DNA of 64,000 nt from Flavobacterium johnsoniae UW101 (lineage in GTDB: Bacteria > Bacteroidota > Bacteroidia > Flavobacteriales > Flavobacteriaceae): contig NC_009441.1 of assembly GCF_000016645.1 (NCBI RefSeq), forward strand, positions 5,022,001-5,086,000, written 5' to 3'. The position numbers and the translations under genes are program-made. Positions 42,423-51,825 of the stretch are shown here, one piece after another; the stretch's first letter is position 1; the number at the start of each line of letters is the position of its first letter. A model generated the notes under the pieces. The model was given only the letters and a program-made list of their open reading frames with translations. It did no database searches and was not told where the DNA came from.

Positions 42423-43697
42423 TTATAGTCCTGTTGCCAATGTTTTTAATCCTCTTTCTCCAATTAGATTTTTTCTTACAGAAAGGTTTCTGTACAATTC
42501 TACCGGATTTAAAGCTGCACCAGAACGTAAACGTGCCTCAGCAACTAATGCGCGAACGTCTGTACGGAAAGCATTTTGAAGAATTTCCTGTGCTTTTACC
42601 ACATCATTTTCTTCTTGTGCTTTTTCTAATGCTTTTCTGTCTACAGAAAGTGCTTGTGCATAAGCAATCATAATAGCTTCTACAGACTGCAGCAAATCTT
42701 CTAACGGATCTTTGATGTTGTGTGATGCGTCGATCATCCAGCCTAAATCTTTGGCGTGGTTCATTCCTCTTGCGTCCATTCCTTCAACCAATTCATTGAA
42801 AATCAAAAATAACTGATAAGGTTTTAAAGCTCCGGCAGTTAAATCGTCATCGCCGTATTTTGAATCGTTAAAGTGGAATCCGCCCAGTTTGTTTTCCATT
42901 AATAATAAGGAAACAATCTGCTCGATATTGGCATTTGGCAGGTGGTGTCCTAAATCGACTAATGTCTGCGCTTTATCGCCTAACTTTTTAACATACGAGT
43001 AAGACTGCCCCCAATCTGCTACGGTCGTTGAATAAAAGTTAGGCTCAGCACATTTGTATTCTAAAAATAATTTCCAGTTTGAAGGCAGGGCATCGTAGAT
43101 TTCTTCTAAACTTTCTAATGTATTTTGATATGCTTTTCTAAAGTTTAATTGCCCCGGAAAGTTAGAACCATCGGCAAGCCAGATTGTTAATGACTCAGAT
43201 CCTAATTCGATTCCGTGTTTAATAACTTCTATATTGTGTGCAATCGCCTGTTTGCGGACTGCTTTGTTTACGTTTTGTAATGAACCGTACTTATAAGTAT
43301 GTTCTGAGTCTGCCTGATCCTGAAATGTATTCGAGTTCATGGCGTCAAATTTTAAATTGTGCTGTGCTGCAAGTGCTTTAATAGCTTTGTAATCTTGCGG
43401 AATATCCCACGGAATATGAAGCGAAATTGCTCCCGAAGCGCTGTTTAATTTGTGAAGTAATCCAACATCTTCGATTTTTTCTTCGATTGAACGAGGTTCT
43501 CCTCCGCCTGCAAAACGTCCAAATCTTGTTCCTCCTGTTCCTAAAGCCCAAGATGGAATAGCAATTTGAAAGTCGATTAATTTTTGGATAATCGCCTCTG
43601 TATTATCAATTTCTGATGCTGTAAAAACCAATTTATTTTGGTGTTTTTTTAATAATCCCTCGTTATGAGATTCAATATGGTTTGATCCGATTATCAT
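42423..43697 (-). CDS. rhaI: L-rhamnose isomerase (RhaI type)
   Basis: This 424-residue protein belongs to the RhaI type (Pseudomonas stutzeri-like) rather than the RhaA type of Escherichia coli. Signatures include WALGTGGTRFGRF, LHIPWDIP, LEYKCAEPNFY (metal-binding glutamate), VDLGHHLPNANIEQI and FHFNDSKYGDDDL. It converts L-rhamnose to L-rhamnulose with a divalent metal. It is the first gene after the rhaEW terminator and so has its own promoter region in the 314-base spacer upstream, which carries one copy of the AATCGATT motif. Confidence 0.95.
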   Translation of the reverse strand: MIIGSNHIESHNEGLLKKHQNKLVFTASEIDNTEAIIQKLIDFQIAIPSWALGTGGTRFGRFAGGGEPRSIEEKIEDVGLLHKLNSASGAISLHIPWDIPQDYKAIKALAAQHNLKFDAMNSNTFQDQADSEHTYKYGSLQNVNKAVRKQAIAHNIEVIKHGIELGSESLTIWLADGSNFPGQLNFRKAYQNTLESLEEIYDALPSNWKLFLEYKCAEPNFYSTTVADWGQSYSYVKKLGDKAQTLVDLGHHLPNANIEQIVSLLLMENKLGGFHFNDSKYGDDDLTAGALKPYQLFLIFNELVEGMDARGMNHAKDLGWMIDASHNIKDPLEDLLQSVEAIMIAYAQALSVDRKALEKAQEENDVVKAQEILQNAFRTDVRALVAEARLRSGAALNPVELYRNLSVRKNLIGERGLKTLATGL

Positions 43698-43770
43698 AAT
43701 ACTTTATATTTTAATAGCGTTTACAAGATATGCAATTTAACTTTATTCGTGTGTTTTTAACACATAAAAA

Positions 43771-43788
43771 AATCGATTGCGTAATTTA
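43771..43788. promoter_or_regulatory. candidate rhamnose-regulator operator, copy 1
   Basis: AATCGATTGCGTAATTTA lies 74 bases before the rhaI start and matches copy 2 (47414-47431) at 15 of the first 16 positions. The core AATCGATT is palindromic. Confidence 0.6.
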
Positions 43789-43922
43789 GGCATTTTTACT
43801 CCTTTATTTCAAGTAAAAATATATGTGGCGCAAATAATTCTGAACTGGTTAAATTATATTCCTAAACTCTTTGTTTAACTTTATTTTTGGATATTCTGGT
43901 CTGTGTGCAAAATGTTATGTCT

Positions 43923-43958
43923 AAAAAAAATCTAACGCTCGAAATATCGAACGTTAGA
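43923..43958 (-). terminator. terminator after rhaEW
   Basis: TCTAACGCTCG (43931-43941) pairs with 43948-43958 with one mismatch; on the minus strand it is followed by eight T residues. Confidence 0.85.
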
Positions 43959-44011
43959 CCACAAAAAACCACTTTTGCTTAAACAAACTTATAAAAAAAC
44001 TTAAATAATTT

Positions 44012-46153
44012 TTATCTATAAAAGCCCATTGCAACACCGCCGTCTACGTTTAGCGCATTTCCTGTAGATTTACCAAGTAAACCTCCAACAAAAGCAAAAC
44101 AAGCATTTGCAATATCATCCGGCAATATGATTTCGTTTAATAACGTACGTTTTGCATAATAAGCCGGAAGTTCTTCTACTGTAACTCCGTATGCTTTTGC
44201 ACGGCCTTCTGCCCATCCTCCAGACCAAATATTTGAGTCTGAAATTACAGCATCAGGATTTACTGTATTTACACGAATTTTATCAGCTCCAAGTTCTGCA
44301 GCCATTAAACGTGTTAAGTGCGCCTGTGCAGCTTTTGCTGAACCATAACCAGGGTTATTTGGACCAGCCACAACAGCATTTTTAGAAACGATATTTACGA
44401 TATCACCTCCAAAACCTTGTTTACGCATTACTTCGATTCCGGCTTTAGAAACAATAAATTGTCCTTTAACCAAGATATCGTATAATCTGTCCCATTCTTC
44501 CAGAGTATGTTCTGCAATAGATTTCGAAATACTGATTCCGGCATTGTTTACTACAATGTCAACACCTCCAAAAGCTAAAGAAGCTTCGTCCAATGCTTTT
44601 TCTGTACTTGCTTCGTCAGTAACATTTAATAAAGTGCTTGAAACTGCATCTTTACCAAATGCTTTAACAAACTCAGCAGATGCACCTTCTAAACGCTCTT
44701 CGTTGATATCATTGATTACAACACAAGCACCTTCCTGAGCGAATTTTTTAGCGATAGCTTTCCCAATTCCACCCGCAGAACCTGTAATAAGAGCTACTCT
44801 TCCAGACAATGCTTTTGGTTTTGGCATGCGTTGTAATTTTGCTTCTTCTAATAACCAATATTCAATATCAAAAGCTTCCTGATGAGGCAGTGAAGTATAT
44901 TCTGAAACGGCTTCAGCGCCTTTCATAACGTTTACTGCATTTACATAATATTCTGATGCCAGACGTGCCATTGTTTTATCTTTTGCAAAAGTGAACATTC
45001 CCACTCCAGGATATAAAATCACAACCGGATTTGGGTCACGCATTGCAGGAGAATTTGATTTCTTGCAGGCATTATAATAGTCTTTGTACATTGCGCGGTA
45101 AGCTTCAAAAGCCGGAGCCAGTTTTGCTTTAACCGCATCAACATCTGATAAATCTTCGTTTGGATCTAATTCTAAAACCAGCGGGCTGATTTTAGTTCTT
45201 AAAAAGTGATCCGGACAAGATGTTCCTAATGGAGCTAATTTTGAAAGATCATTAGAATTGATAAATTCCAATACTCTTGCATCATCTGTATAATGTCCAA
45301 TCATTTGACGTTCTGATGAACAGAAACCTCTTAAAATTGGAGCCACTTTTGCAGCTTTTAATTTTCTATCTGCTTCTGGAAGACTTTCAATTTTTTGTCC
45401 TCCAAAAACCGGACGTTTTTTTCCGTAGTTGCTTTCTAAATATTCAGCACATTTTTCGATTACTTCTAATGTGTTGATGTAGCTTTCGTATGCTGTATCT
45501 CCCCAGGTAAATAAACCGTGAGAACCTAACATGATTCCTCTTAGTTTTTTGCCTTTCTTTTCAGCTTCTTCTAAACAGCTTCTTAACTGAAGTCCTAAGT
45601 CAAAGCCCGGACGCTGCCAGCCTACCCAGCCAATTTCTCCGTCAAATAATTCTTCAGTAATTTTTGCTCCGTCTTTTGCAGCAGCAATTGCAATTGCCGC
45701 ATCAGGATGCAAGTGATCGATATGTTTGAATGGAAGAAAACCGTGTAAAGGTGTATCGATAGAAGGTGCTTTTGAAGCTAAATCGAAAATACAGTGGTTG
45801 AACAATTCTACCATTTCATCTTCAAACTCAATTCCTCTGTAAACATTTTCAAGATTACGAAGTCTGTCTAAGTACAAAGCCGCACAGCCAGATTTTGTTA
45901 AAGTTCCAATATCTCCTCCAGAACCTTTAATCCACATAACTTCTGAGCTTGCTCCTGTTAAAGGATCTTTATCAGTAATTTTTACAGAAGTATTTCCTCC
46001 TCCATAGTTTGTCAGTCTTAAATCGGCTCCTAATAAATTAGAACGATAAATGAAAAGCGCTACTTCATCTCCCGATAGTTCTGCGGCTTTAGCATCATCC
46101 CAAAGGTAGCTTACGTGCTTAAAATTTGTATTAATTGTTTTTGTATTCGACAT
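44012..46153 (-). CDS. rhaEW: bifunctional rhamnulose-1-phosphate aldolase / lactaldehyde dehydrogenase
   Basis: This 713-residue fusion has a class II aldolase domain (about residues 30-400) with metal-binding histidines in DHLHPDAAI and GSHGLFTWG, then an SDR domain (about 450-713) with GSAGGIGKAIA, NNAGISIS, catalytic YGSAKAAQ and the C-terminal GNALNVDGG. The family (RhaEW of Bacillus) cleaves L-rhamnulose-1-phosphate to DHAP and L-lactaldehyde and oxidises the latter to L-lactate. That lactate is the substrate of the LutABC genes downstream. The gene follows rhaT by 27 bases and ends at its own terminator. Confidence 0.95.
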   Translation of the reverse strand: MSNTKTINTNFKHVSYLWDDAKAAELSGDEVALFIYRSNLLGADLRLTNYGGGNTSVKITDKDPLTGASSEVMWIKGSGGDIGTLTKSGCAALYLDRLRNLENVYRGIEFEDEMVELFNHCIFDLASKAPSIDTPLHGFLPFKHIDHLHPDAAIAIAAAKDGAKITEELFDGEIGWVGWQRPGFDLGLQLRSCLEEAEKKGKKLRGIMLGSHGLFTWGDTAYESYINTLEVIEKCAEYLESNYGKKRPVFGGQKIESLPEADRKLKAAKVAPILRGFCSSERQMIGHYTDDARVLEFINSNDLSKLAPLGTSCPDHFLRTKISPLVLELDPNEDLSDVDAVKAKLAPAFEAYRAMYKDYYNACKKSNSPAMRDPNPVVILYPGVGMFTFAKDKTMARLASEYYVNAVNVMKGAEAVSEYTSLPHQEAFDIEYWLLEEAKLQRMPKPKALSGRVALITGSAGGIGKAIAKKFAQEGACVVINDINEERLEGASAEFVKAFGKDAVSSTLLNVTDEASTEKALDEASLAFGGVDIVVNNAGISISKSIAEHTLEEWDRLYDILVKGQFIVSKAGIEVMRKQGFGGDIVNIVSKNAVVAGPNNPGYGSAKAAQAHLTRLMAAELGADKIRVNTVNPDAVISDSNIWSGGWAEGRAKAYGVTVEELPAYYAKRTLLNEIILPDDIANACFAFVGGLLGKSTGNALNVDGGVAMGFYR

Positions 46154-46180
46154 ATACTTTATAATTATTTCTTGTATTAT

Positions 46181-47230
46181 TTATAATGAGTTACCAATTC
46201 CTACCAAAATGATCGCAAGCATAATAAGCCCGATTCCCCAGAAAAAAGTTCTTAATGTTTTTTTCGAAACTCCTTTCCATTCTTTTAAATAAAAACCCCA
46301 AAAGTTTGCAGTTAAAATGATGGTTGCCATGTGCAGAATCCATGAACTGGCACCATTCCCTAGTTTGCTCTCTCCCATTCCGTAAAAGAAAAACTGTAAA
46401 AACCACATCGTTCCGGCAAGTGCAGAAAACAAAACGTTTTTAGTAATTGGAGTAGATTTATCGGTATAGTTTTTAATTGTTTTATTTTTAAAGTTTAAAT
46501 AAAGACACCAGATAAAATTGGTTGTTAATCCTCCCCAAAGCAGTACAACATAGGTTACGTTGTTTTGGAATAACGGATTTGCACCATTTACTATAGCATG
46601 TTCTGCCATTGGTTTTCCGGCTTCGATTCCGTAATTAAAAAATGAACTTAAAATTCCTGAAATTACAGCTACAATTAAACCTTTTACCAAATTGAAGTCT
46701 TTGTCCTTATCTTCATGACCTGTTGCAAAATCCTTTTCTTTCAGCATTCCAGCTTTTCCAGAAATAGCAATACCTATAAGATATACTACAACTCCAAATA
46801 AAACCAGCTGTCCGCCAGAAGTAGAAAGCATGTGTGTAAATGAAATTTTTCCTTCTGTTGGAACAATATCATAATAAATTGAAGGAACTAAAGCTCCAAA
46901 TGCAGAACAAAATCCTAATGTAATTGAATTTCCTAAAGACATTCCTAAGTAGCGAACGCCAAGACCATAAGTAAGTCCGCCAATTCCCCAAATTAATCCC
47001 ATTAAAAAAGTAAAGGATTTAATTGCAGGTGAAGCGGCAATGATAATTTCTGTAAAATTTGGAATCGTTAAATAAGCCGCAATCGGCGGTACAATTAACC
47101 AAGAAAAGAAACCGCCCACAAGCCAGTAACTTTCCCAAGCCCAATCTTTAACTTTTTTAAAAGGCATATAAAAACTACCTGAAGAAAATCCTCCGATAGA
47201 ATGAAAAATGATTCCTAATAATGATTCCAT
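46181..47230 (-). CDS. rhaT: L-rhamnose-proton symporter
   Basis: This 349-residue inner-membrane protein has about ten hydrophobic spans, and Escherichia coli RhaT is 344 residues. Family signatures are GIIFHSIGGFSSGSFYMPFKKVKDWAWESYWLVGG at the start and LSSFFNYGIEAGKPM in the middle. It carries L-rhamnose into the cytoplasm with protons. It is the first gene of the rhaT-rhaEW unit. The upstream region has a copy of the GTACAGGA box (47306-47318) and of the AATCGATT motif. Confidence 0.95.
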   Translation of the reverse strand: MESLLGIIFHSIGGFSSGSFYMPFKKVKDWAWESYWLVGGFFSWLIVPPIAAYLTIPNFTEIIIAASPAIKSFTFLMGLIWGIGGLTYGLGVRYLGMSLGNSITLGFCSAFGALVPSIYYDIVPTEGKISFTHMLSTSGGQLVLFGVVVYLIGIAISGKAGMLKEKDFATGHEDKDKDFNLVKGLIVAVISGILSSFFNYGIEAGKPMAEHAIVNGANPLFQNNVTYVVLLWGGLTTNFIWCLYLNFKNKTIKNYTDKSTPITKNVLFSALAGTMWFLQFFFYGMGESKLGNGASSWILHMATIILTANFWGFYLKEWKGVSKKTLRTFFWGIGLIMLAIILVGIGNSL

Positions 47231-47305
47231 TTAATAATTTGTTTTTGGTTAATTGTGATAGTTAGTTTGGTTTTGTAAAATAATATAATGTAAAAATTAA
47301 AACTG

Positions 47306-47318
47306 TCCTGTACTATCC
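47306..47318 (-). promoter_or_regulatory. GTACAGGA box upstream of rhaT
   Basis: On the minus strand it reads GGATAGTACAGGA; ATAGTACAGGA is identical to the box at 63284-63294 in the same orientation to the downstream gene. Confidence 0.6.
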
Positions 47319-47413
47319 TTTATGATTTGTGTATTTTATGTTAAAAATGCGCACTAATTGCAAAGAACGATTGGTTTATATTGGAAAAATAAATTAAAAA
47401 ACCCTATTTTAGC

Positions 47414-47431
47414 AATCGATTTCGTAATTAT
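47414..47431. promoter_or_regulatory. candidate rhamnose-regulator operator, copy 2
   Basis: AATCGATTTCGTAATTAT lies midway between rhaT and the divergent GntR gene and matches the copy before rhaI. Confidence 0.6.
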
Positions 47432-47623
47432 ATTTCCGATAATTTAATATTAAATTAACCTAAGTGCCTGAAAATAAAGTAAGCCTTTATTTAATTTATC
47501 TTTTTTGTAAGGAAAGTAGCAAAATCAACACATAAAGCGTTTTTTCAAGTTTGCTTTTTTAAAAAATACAATTAAAAAAATTGGCTGCATGTTTCTCATG
47601 AATCCAATTTGCAACATACAAGC

Positions 47624-48664
47624 ATGATTAAATTAATTAAAATAGACGAAGATTCGAGGGTTCCAAAATACAAACAGATTGTAGACTCGATTTTGCAGAA
47701 TATTGCTAACGGAAATTTAAAAATAAATCAAAAAATTCCCTCTATAAACAGTTTCAGCGAGGAGTTTTATATGTCTCGTGATACGGTTGAAAAAGCTTAT
47801 AATATTTTAAAAGAACGAAAAATCATTTCTTCAATTAGAGGAAAAGGATATTATATTACGAGAACAAAACTGGAGTCTAAAGTCAATATTTTGTTTTTGA
47901 CCAATAAATTGAGCTCGTATAAAATGAAAACCTACAGTGCTTTTATTAACACTTTAGGAGCTAATGCGCATGTCGATCTTCAAATTTATCATTGTGATGA
48001 AACGCTCTTTTTAAATATTCTCGACAAGTTTGAAGGCGCTTATGATTATTATGTTATAACAACCCATTTTAAAACCGATGAACTGAAACATTTAAGTTTT
48101 ACAGATGAAGTTGTAGACGCCATTAAAAGAATTCCGCAGGAAAAGCTGGTAATTCTGGATAATATAAAACTGGGAACGGGAGATGATGTTATTAAAATCT
48201 ATCAGGATTTTGAAAACGACATTTACAATGCATTAAAAGAAGGTTTAGAAAAAATAGCCAAATACAAACGTCTTATTTTAGTTTATCCGGATAAAGCAGT
48301 TTATCCATATCCGAGAAGAATCCTCCACGGATTCAGGAAATTCTGTGTTGAACACGAAATCAATTTTGAGATTTTAAGTGAAGTTTACGACGATATGATT
48401 CTAAAAAAAGGAGATCTGTTTATTACCATTGAAGAATCTGATCTGGTGAATTTAATGAAGCAGATTCGCGATGAAGAGTTTGTTTTAGGAAAAGATATCG
48501 GCGTTATCTCTTATAACGATACACCTTTAAAAGAATTGCTGGGCATAACGGTTATGTCTACTGATTTTAATATAATGGGAGAAACTGCAGCAAGGCTTAT
48601 TTTGAATAAAGAAAAAGGACATTTTAAAGTACCGTTTAATTTTATTGACAGAAATTCTATTTGA
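47624..48664 (+). CDS. GntR/LacI-hybrid transcriptional regulator of rhamnose genes
   Basis: Start at ATG 47624 gives 346 residues: a GntR winged helix (PKYKQIVDSILQNI... YMSRDTVEKAYNILKERKIISSIRGKGYYI, about 8-75) joined to a periplasmic-binding-protein-like effector domain (about 85-340), the AraR-type arrangement. It probably binds a sugar of the rhamnose pathway and controls the divergent rhaT operon and rhaI. The candidate operators are the two AATCGATT motifs. The effector is not known from sequence, and the in-frame TTG at 47609 is not used. Confidence 0.85.
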   Translation: MIKLIKIDEDSRVPKYKQIVDSILQNIANGNLKINQKIPSINSFSEEFYMSRDTVEKAYNILKERKIISSIRGKGYYITRTKLESKVNILFLTNKLSSYKMKTYSAFINTLGANAHVDLQIYHCDETLFLNILDKFEGAYDYYVITTHFKTDELKHLSFTDEVVDAIKRIPQEKLVILDNIKLGTGDDVIKIYQDFENDIYNALKEGLEKIAKYKRLILVYPDKAVYPYPRRILHGFRKFCVEHEINFEILSEVYDDMILKKGDLFITIEESDLVNLMKQIRDEEFVLGKDIGVISYNDTPLKELLGITVMSTDFNIMGETAARLILNKEKGHFKVPFNFIDRNSI

Positions 48665-48676
48665 GGTACTGAAATG

Positions 48677-48714
48677 CTAAGATACTAAGGTACTAAGGTT
48701 CTAAGATACTAAGG
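48677..48714. repeat. CTAAGATACTAAGG direct repeats after the regulator
   Basis: Two identical 14-base copies (48677-48690 and 48701-48714) separated by TACTAAGGTT. Related words occur at 25534-25566, 52590-52618 and, inverted, 57303-57340. Confidence 0.75.
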
Positions 48715-48751
48715 CACTGCGTTTTTTTATCGATTATATTAAAGTCAAATA

Positions 48752-48797
48752 AAAGGCTTTAGTCAAACTTTACCGTTTTGGCTAAAGCCTTTTTTTA
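48752..48797 (+). terminator. terminator of the GntR gene
   Basis: AAAGGCTTTAG (48752-48762) pairs perfectly with 48782-48792, with inner TCAAA/TTTTG pairing, and is followed by a T-run. Confidence 0.85.
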
Positions 48798-48936
48798 TGT
48801 TGTTTATGAAATGGTTTCATATTATAATTTGCAACCATATTTGCTCTTTGTAAAGCATAAGTTTTTTCTTAAAAAGTTAATTTTAAGCCCTTTAAAAATA
48901 CCAGACGATTCTTTTGTACAATTAATCCATTGAATT

Positions 48937-50340
48937 ATGAAAAAAATCATTTTCCTGGCAGTAATCGTATTTTTAATCACTACGGCCTGCAAAAAAGAAA
49001 CTCCTTTAGATAAAACAAATACGGCAGATAACTCTGTTTCACCCGATTCTGTAACAGCCATTGCAAAAGAAGCATGGATTTACGGTTATCCTGTTTTTTA
49101 CAATTATAAAATGATTTATGCTACTGCCCTCAATAAACAATCCGGAGAATTTGTTGGTTTTAATAAATTCAAAAACATTGCTATGAGTGCTACACCATCT
49201 GACACATTGGTTGTTACGATAAATAATGATACCCCTTATTCGATGGCGTCATTAAATGTTTCTGATGAGCCAGTTGTAATTGAGCTTCCAAAAGTTGAGG
49301 AAAACAGATATTATGTTATGCAGTTTGTAGATCTTTATACCTTTAATTTTGAATATCTTGGGTCGCGCGTGTCAGGAAATAATCCAGGAAAATATCTTAT
49401 CGCTGGTCCTGACTGGAAAGGTGAAACTCCAAAAGGCATTAATAAAGTATTAAAATCTGAAACCAACTTAATTTTTCTTGTCGGCCGTACACAGCTTCAT
49501 TCTCCAGAGGATGTGTCAAATCTAAAAAAAATACAAGAACAGTATAAATTAATGCCGCTTCATGAATATACAAAACAGCCGGTCCCACAAGTTAAAAAGT
49601 ATGATTTACCGCTTCCTGTCTGGAAAGAAGATGATTACAGTACGCCTGAGTTTATCAATGTTTTAAACGCATTATTACAATATGCAAACGTAGACAGCAG
49701 TGAAACGAAACTTCGGGAACGTTTTGCTAAAATTGGGATTATTCCGGGCAAACGTTTTGACAGTTCAAAATATTCTCCTGAGACTATAATAGCTATCGAA
49801 AAAGGAATTATCGAAGCCAAAAAAGAACTAGAATCCGGAGTTACTAATCTTAGAGATTTCGGAAATCTGTTTGGTACAAGAAAAGCTCTTGAAAACAATT
49901 ATATGAACCGTGCCATTGCCGCTGCAGCCGGAATTTACGGAAACACGAAAGAAGAAGCTGTTTATACCGGAAGCGCTGTTGATAAAGATAACCAGCCTTT
50001 AGCCGGAAATAAAAATTATATTTTAAAATTCAGTAAAAACCAGCTTCCTGAGGCGAAATATTTTTGGAGCATAACCATGTATAATCTTCCTAAACGCTTA
50101 TTGGTTCGAAATCCAATTTCGAGATATTCGATAGGCAACAAATCAAAAGGCTTAAAATATGAGTCAAATGGAGATTTAATTATTTACCTGCAGGCTTCTT
50201 CACCGGGAAAAGATAAAGAGAGTAACTGGCTTCCGACTCCTAAAAATGAAAACTTTAATTTTGTTATTCGAATTTACGGTCCAAATGAAAAAGTAATAAA
50301 TGGTTCATGGAAAATGCCATTGCCAGAAATTGTCAAATAA
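48937..50340 (+). CDS. DUF1254/DUF1214-domain lipoprotein
   Basis: This 467-residue protein has a lipoprotein signal (MKKIIFLAVIVFLITTAC, cysteine 18). It holds a DUF1254 domain (about 45-180; motifs AWIYGYPVFYNYKMIYAT, INNDTPYSMASLNVSDEPVVIELP) and a DUF1214 domain (about 350-465; PLAGNKNYILKFSKNQLPEAKYFWSITMYN, NGDLIIYLQASSPGKDKESNWLPTPKNENF). The pair is widespread and its biochemical function is unknown. It stands alone between two terminators. Confidence 0.9.
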   Translation: MKKIIFLAVIVFLITTACKKETPLDKTNTADNSVSPDSVTAIAKEAWIYGYPVFYNYKMIYATALNKQSGEFVGFNKFKNIAMSATPSDTLVVTINNDTPYSMASLNVSDEPVVIELPKVEENRYYVMQFVDLYTFNFEYLGSRVSGNNPGKYLIAGPDWKGETPKGINKVLKSETNLIFLVGRTQLHSPEDVSNLKKIQEQYKLMPLHEYTKQPVPQVKKYDLPLPVWKEDDYSTPEFINVLNALLQYANVDSSETKLRERFAKIGIIPGKRFDSSKYSPETIIAIEKGIIEAKKELESGVTNLRDFGNLFGTRKALENNYMNRAIAAAAGIYGNTKEEAVYTGSAVDKDNQPLAGNKNYILKFSKNQLPEAKYFWSITMYNLPKRLLVRNPISRYSIGNKSKGLKYESNGDLIIYLQASSPGKDKESNWLPTPKNENFNFVIRIYGPNEKVINGSWKMPLPEIVK

Positions 50341-50351
50341 TATATGTCCAT

Positions 50352-50390
50352 AAAAAAGCCTGAAATATTAAAATTTCAGGCTTTTTACTT
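50352..50390. terminator. bidirectional terminator
   Basis: AAAAAAGCCTGAAAT pairs with ATTTCAGGCTTTTT around a short loop, between the convergent stops at 50340 and 50403. Confidence 0.9.
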
Positions 50391-50402
50391 TTTTAAAAGC
50401 TC

Positions 50403-51590
50403 TTATTTAATCACTTTATCATAAGGAATATACTGATCCCATTCCCATGGTGTGTATTTGTCCTGAATTCCTGTTTCTAACAGGTATTTAATTATTTTTC
50501 CTGTGCTGTAGCTGTTTGACATTATAAGCATTCCAATTCCTTTATCTGGAAATACGATACTGTAATTCTGAAACCCAGAACCCTGCCCTTCTTTAAATGC
50601 TCCTGGTCCGTAAGGTGATTTTACGAGTCCCCAGCCTAAACCGTATGAAAGTTCGAGATTGTCATACCAATTACCGTCTTCTAACGCGCCGGGTCCAAAT
50701 TGGTTTTTAGAATGAATACGAATCTGCGGACTAAACAATTCTTTGTATGATTTTGAACTTAGTATTTTTTTATTCAGGATAGCAGTTAAAAATTTACTGT
50801 AATCTTCAATAGTAGTTTCCAGTGTTCCTGCTCCTCTTGGCGCATTGTCTTTGTCTTTTTCCTGTTTTTTTCCTTCTTCATCATATCCGTACGCATAATC
50901 TTTCTCAAATTTTTCCTGCCATTTGTAGCTGGAAGCTGTCATTCCCAAAGGTTTAAACACTCTTTCCTGAGCAAGTTCTTCTAAAGGTTTTCTGGTTATT
51001 TTTTCTAAAACTACCTGAAGATATGTCAATCCTTCTCCAGAATAACTGTAACGGCTTCCCGGTTCAAACTTAATGCGTAATTTTTCGTCAGATTCAAACC
51101 AGCGCCAGTTAGGAAGTCCGGTTGTGTGGTCCAGACACATTCTGGCTGTAATTTTAGTGTATTCGGGATAATCTTTTAATTCTTTAAAATCTTCGTGCCA
51201 TACTTTAGGTTCATACTCGTAAATTGATTTTGGAAGATAGCTTTGCAAAGGTTTGTCTAAACTAATTACACCTTCGTCAACCAGTTTCATAACTACAACA
51301 GCAAATACTGCTTTGCTAAAAGAAGCTCCGTATAAATTGGTATGCAGATCTAATTTTTTATTATTTTCGACATCGCTAAAGCCGAAGGCATTCATATAAA
51401 CCGGTTTTTTAGAATTAAAAACCGTAATGGCAAGTCCTTTTACATCGGCTTTATTCATAAGATATTTTATGGCCGATGTTAAGCTGTCCTGGGAAATAGT
51501 GCTTCCGTCAAGCCTTTTAATCAAAGCTGCATTTTGTGAGTGAACACCAAAAATGCCTGCAAAAAAAATAAGTAAGAAAAAGTGTTTCAT
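50403..51590 (-). CDS. secreted serine hydrolase, class C beta-lactamase-like
   Basis: This 395-residue protein has a signal peptide (to GVHSQ, about residue 19). Penicillin-binding-fold motifs are SxxK in GASFSKAVF (about residue 90), the tyrosine motif in RYSYSGEGL (about 180), and a degenerate KTG-like EGQGSGFQNYS near 335. Such proteins (EstB, DD-peptidase and D-amino-acid hydrolase relatives) act on esters or peptides in the periplasm; true beta-lactamase activity is not implied. It is a single gene on the minus strand. Confidence 0.9.
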   Translation of the reverse strand: MKHFFLLIFFAGIFGVHSQNAALIKRLDGSTISQDSLTSAIKYLMNKADVKGLAITVFNSKKPVYMNAFGFSDVENNKKLDLHTNLYGASFSKAVFAVVVMKLVDEGVISLDKPLQSYLPKSIYEYEPKVWHEDFKELKDYPEYTKITARMCLDHTTGLPNWRWFESDEKLRIKFEPGSRYSYSGEGLTYLQVVLEKITRKPLEELAQERVFKPLGMTASSYKWQEKFEKDYAYGYDEEGKKQEKDKDNAPRGAGTLETTIEDYSKFLTAILNKKILSSKSYKELFSPQIRIHSKNQFGPGALEDGNWYDNLELSYGLGWGLVKSPYGPGAFKEGQGSGFQNYSIVFPDKGIGMLIMSNSYSTGKIIKYLLETGIQDKYTPWEWDQYIPYDKVIK

Positions 51591-51825
51591 ATTCAGTTTT
51601 ATTATATTGCTGTTTACTATTTACTGTGCGTAACCTTATAATTTCTTTATAAAACTTTTCAAACAGCAATTTACATAAAACAGCTTGATAATAAGTCAAA
51701 TAAAAAAACTAAGAATCTTAAAATCAATTTAAATCCCATTTTAATTATTATATTTCAATCCAAAAAATCATACAAATATATTTTCCATACAACCTTAAGA
51801 CAATACTTATAAATAACCATTTTTG

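Larger units (their letters stand above)
43698..44011. other. promoter region of rhaI-rhaB-lut and terminator of rhaEW
   Basis: It contains the AATCGATT motif at 43771-43788 and the rhaEW terminator at 43923-43958. No exact TAnnTTTG was found on the minus strand, and no gene is seen. Confidence 0.65.
47231..47623. other. divergent control region between rhaT and the GntR regulator
   Basis: The 393-base spacer has the GTACAGGA box at 47306-47318 and the AATCGATT motif at 47414-47431. No TAnnTTTG match was seen on either strand. No gene is present. Confidence 0.65.

Noticed and set aside
50403..51590. Antibiotic-resistance beta-lactamase
   Set aside because: The SxxK motif is present, but the second motif lacks the usual YxN and the third is degenerate, fitting EstB-like esterases or peptidases better.
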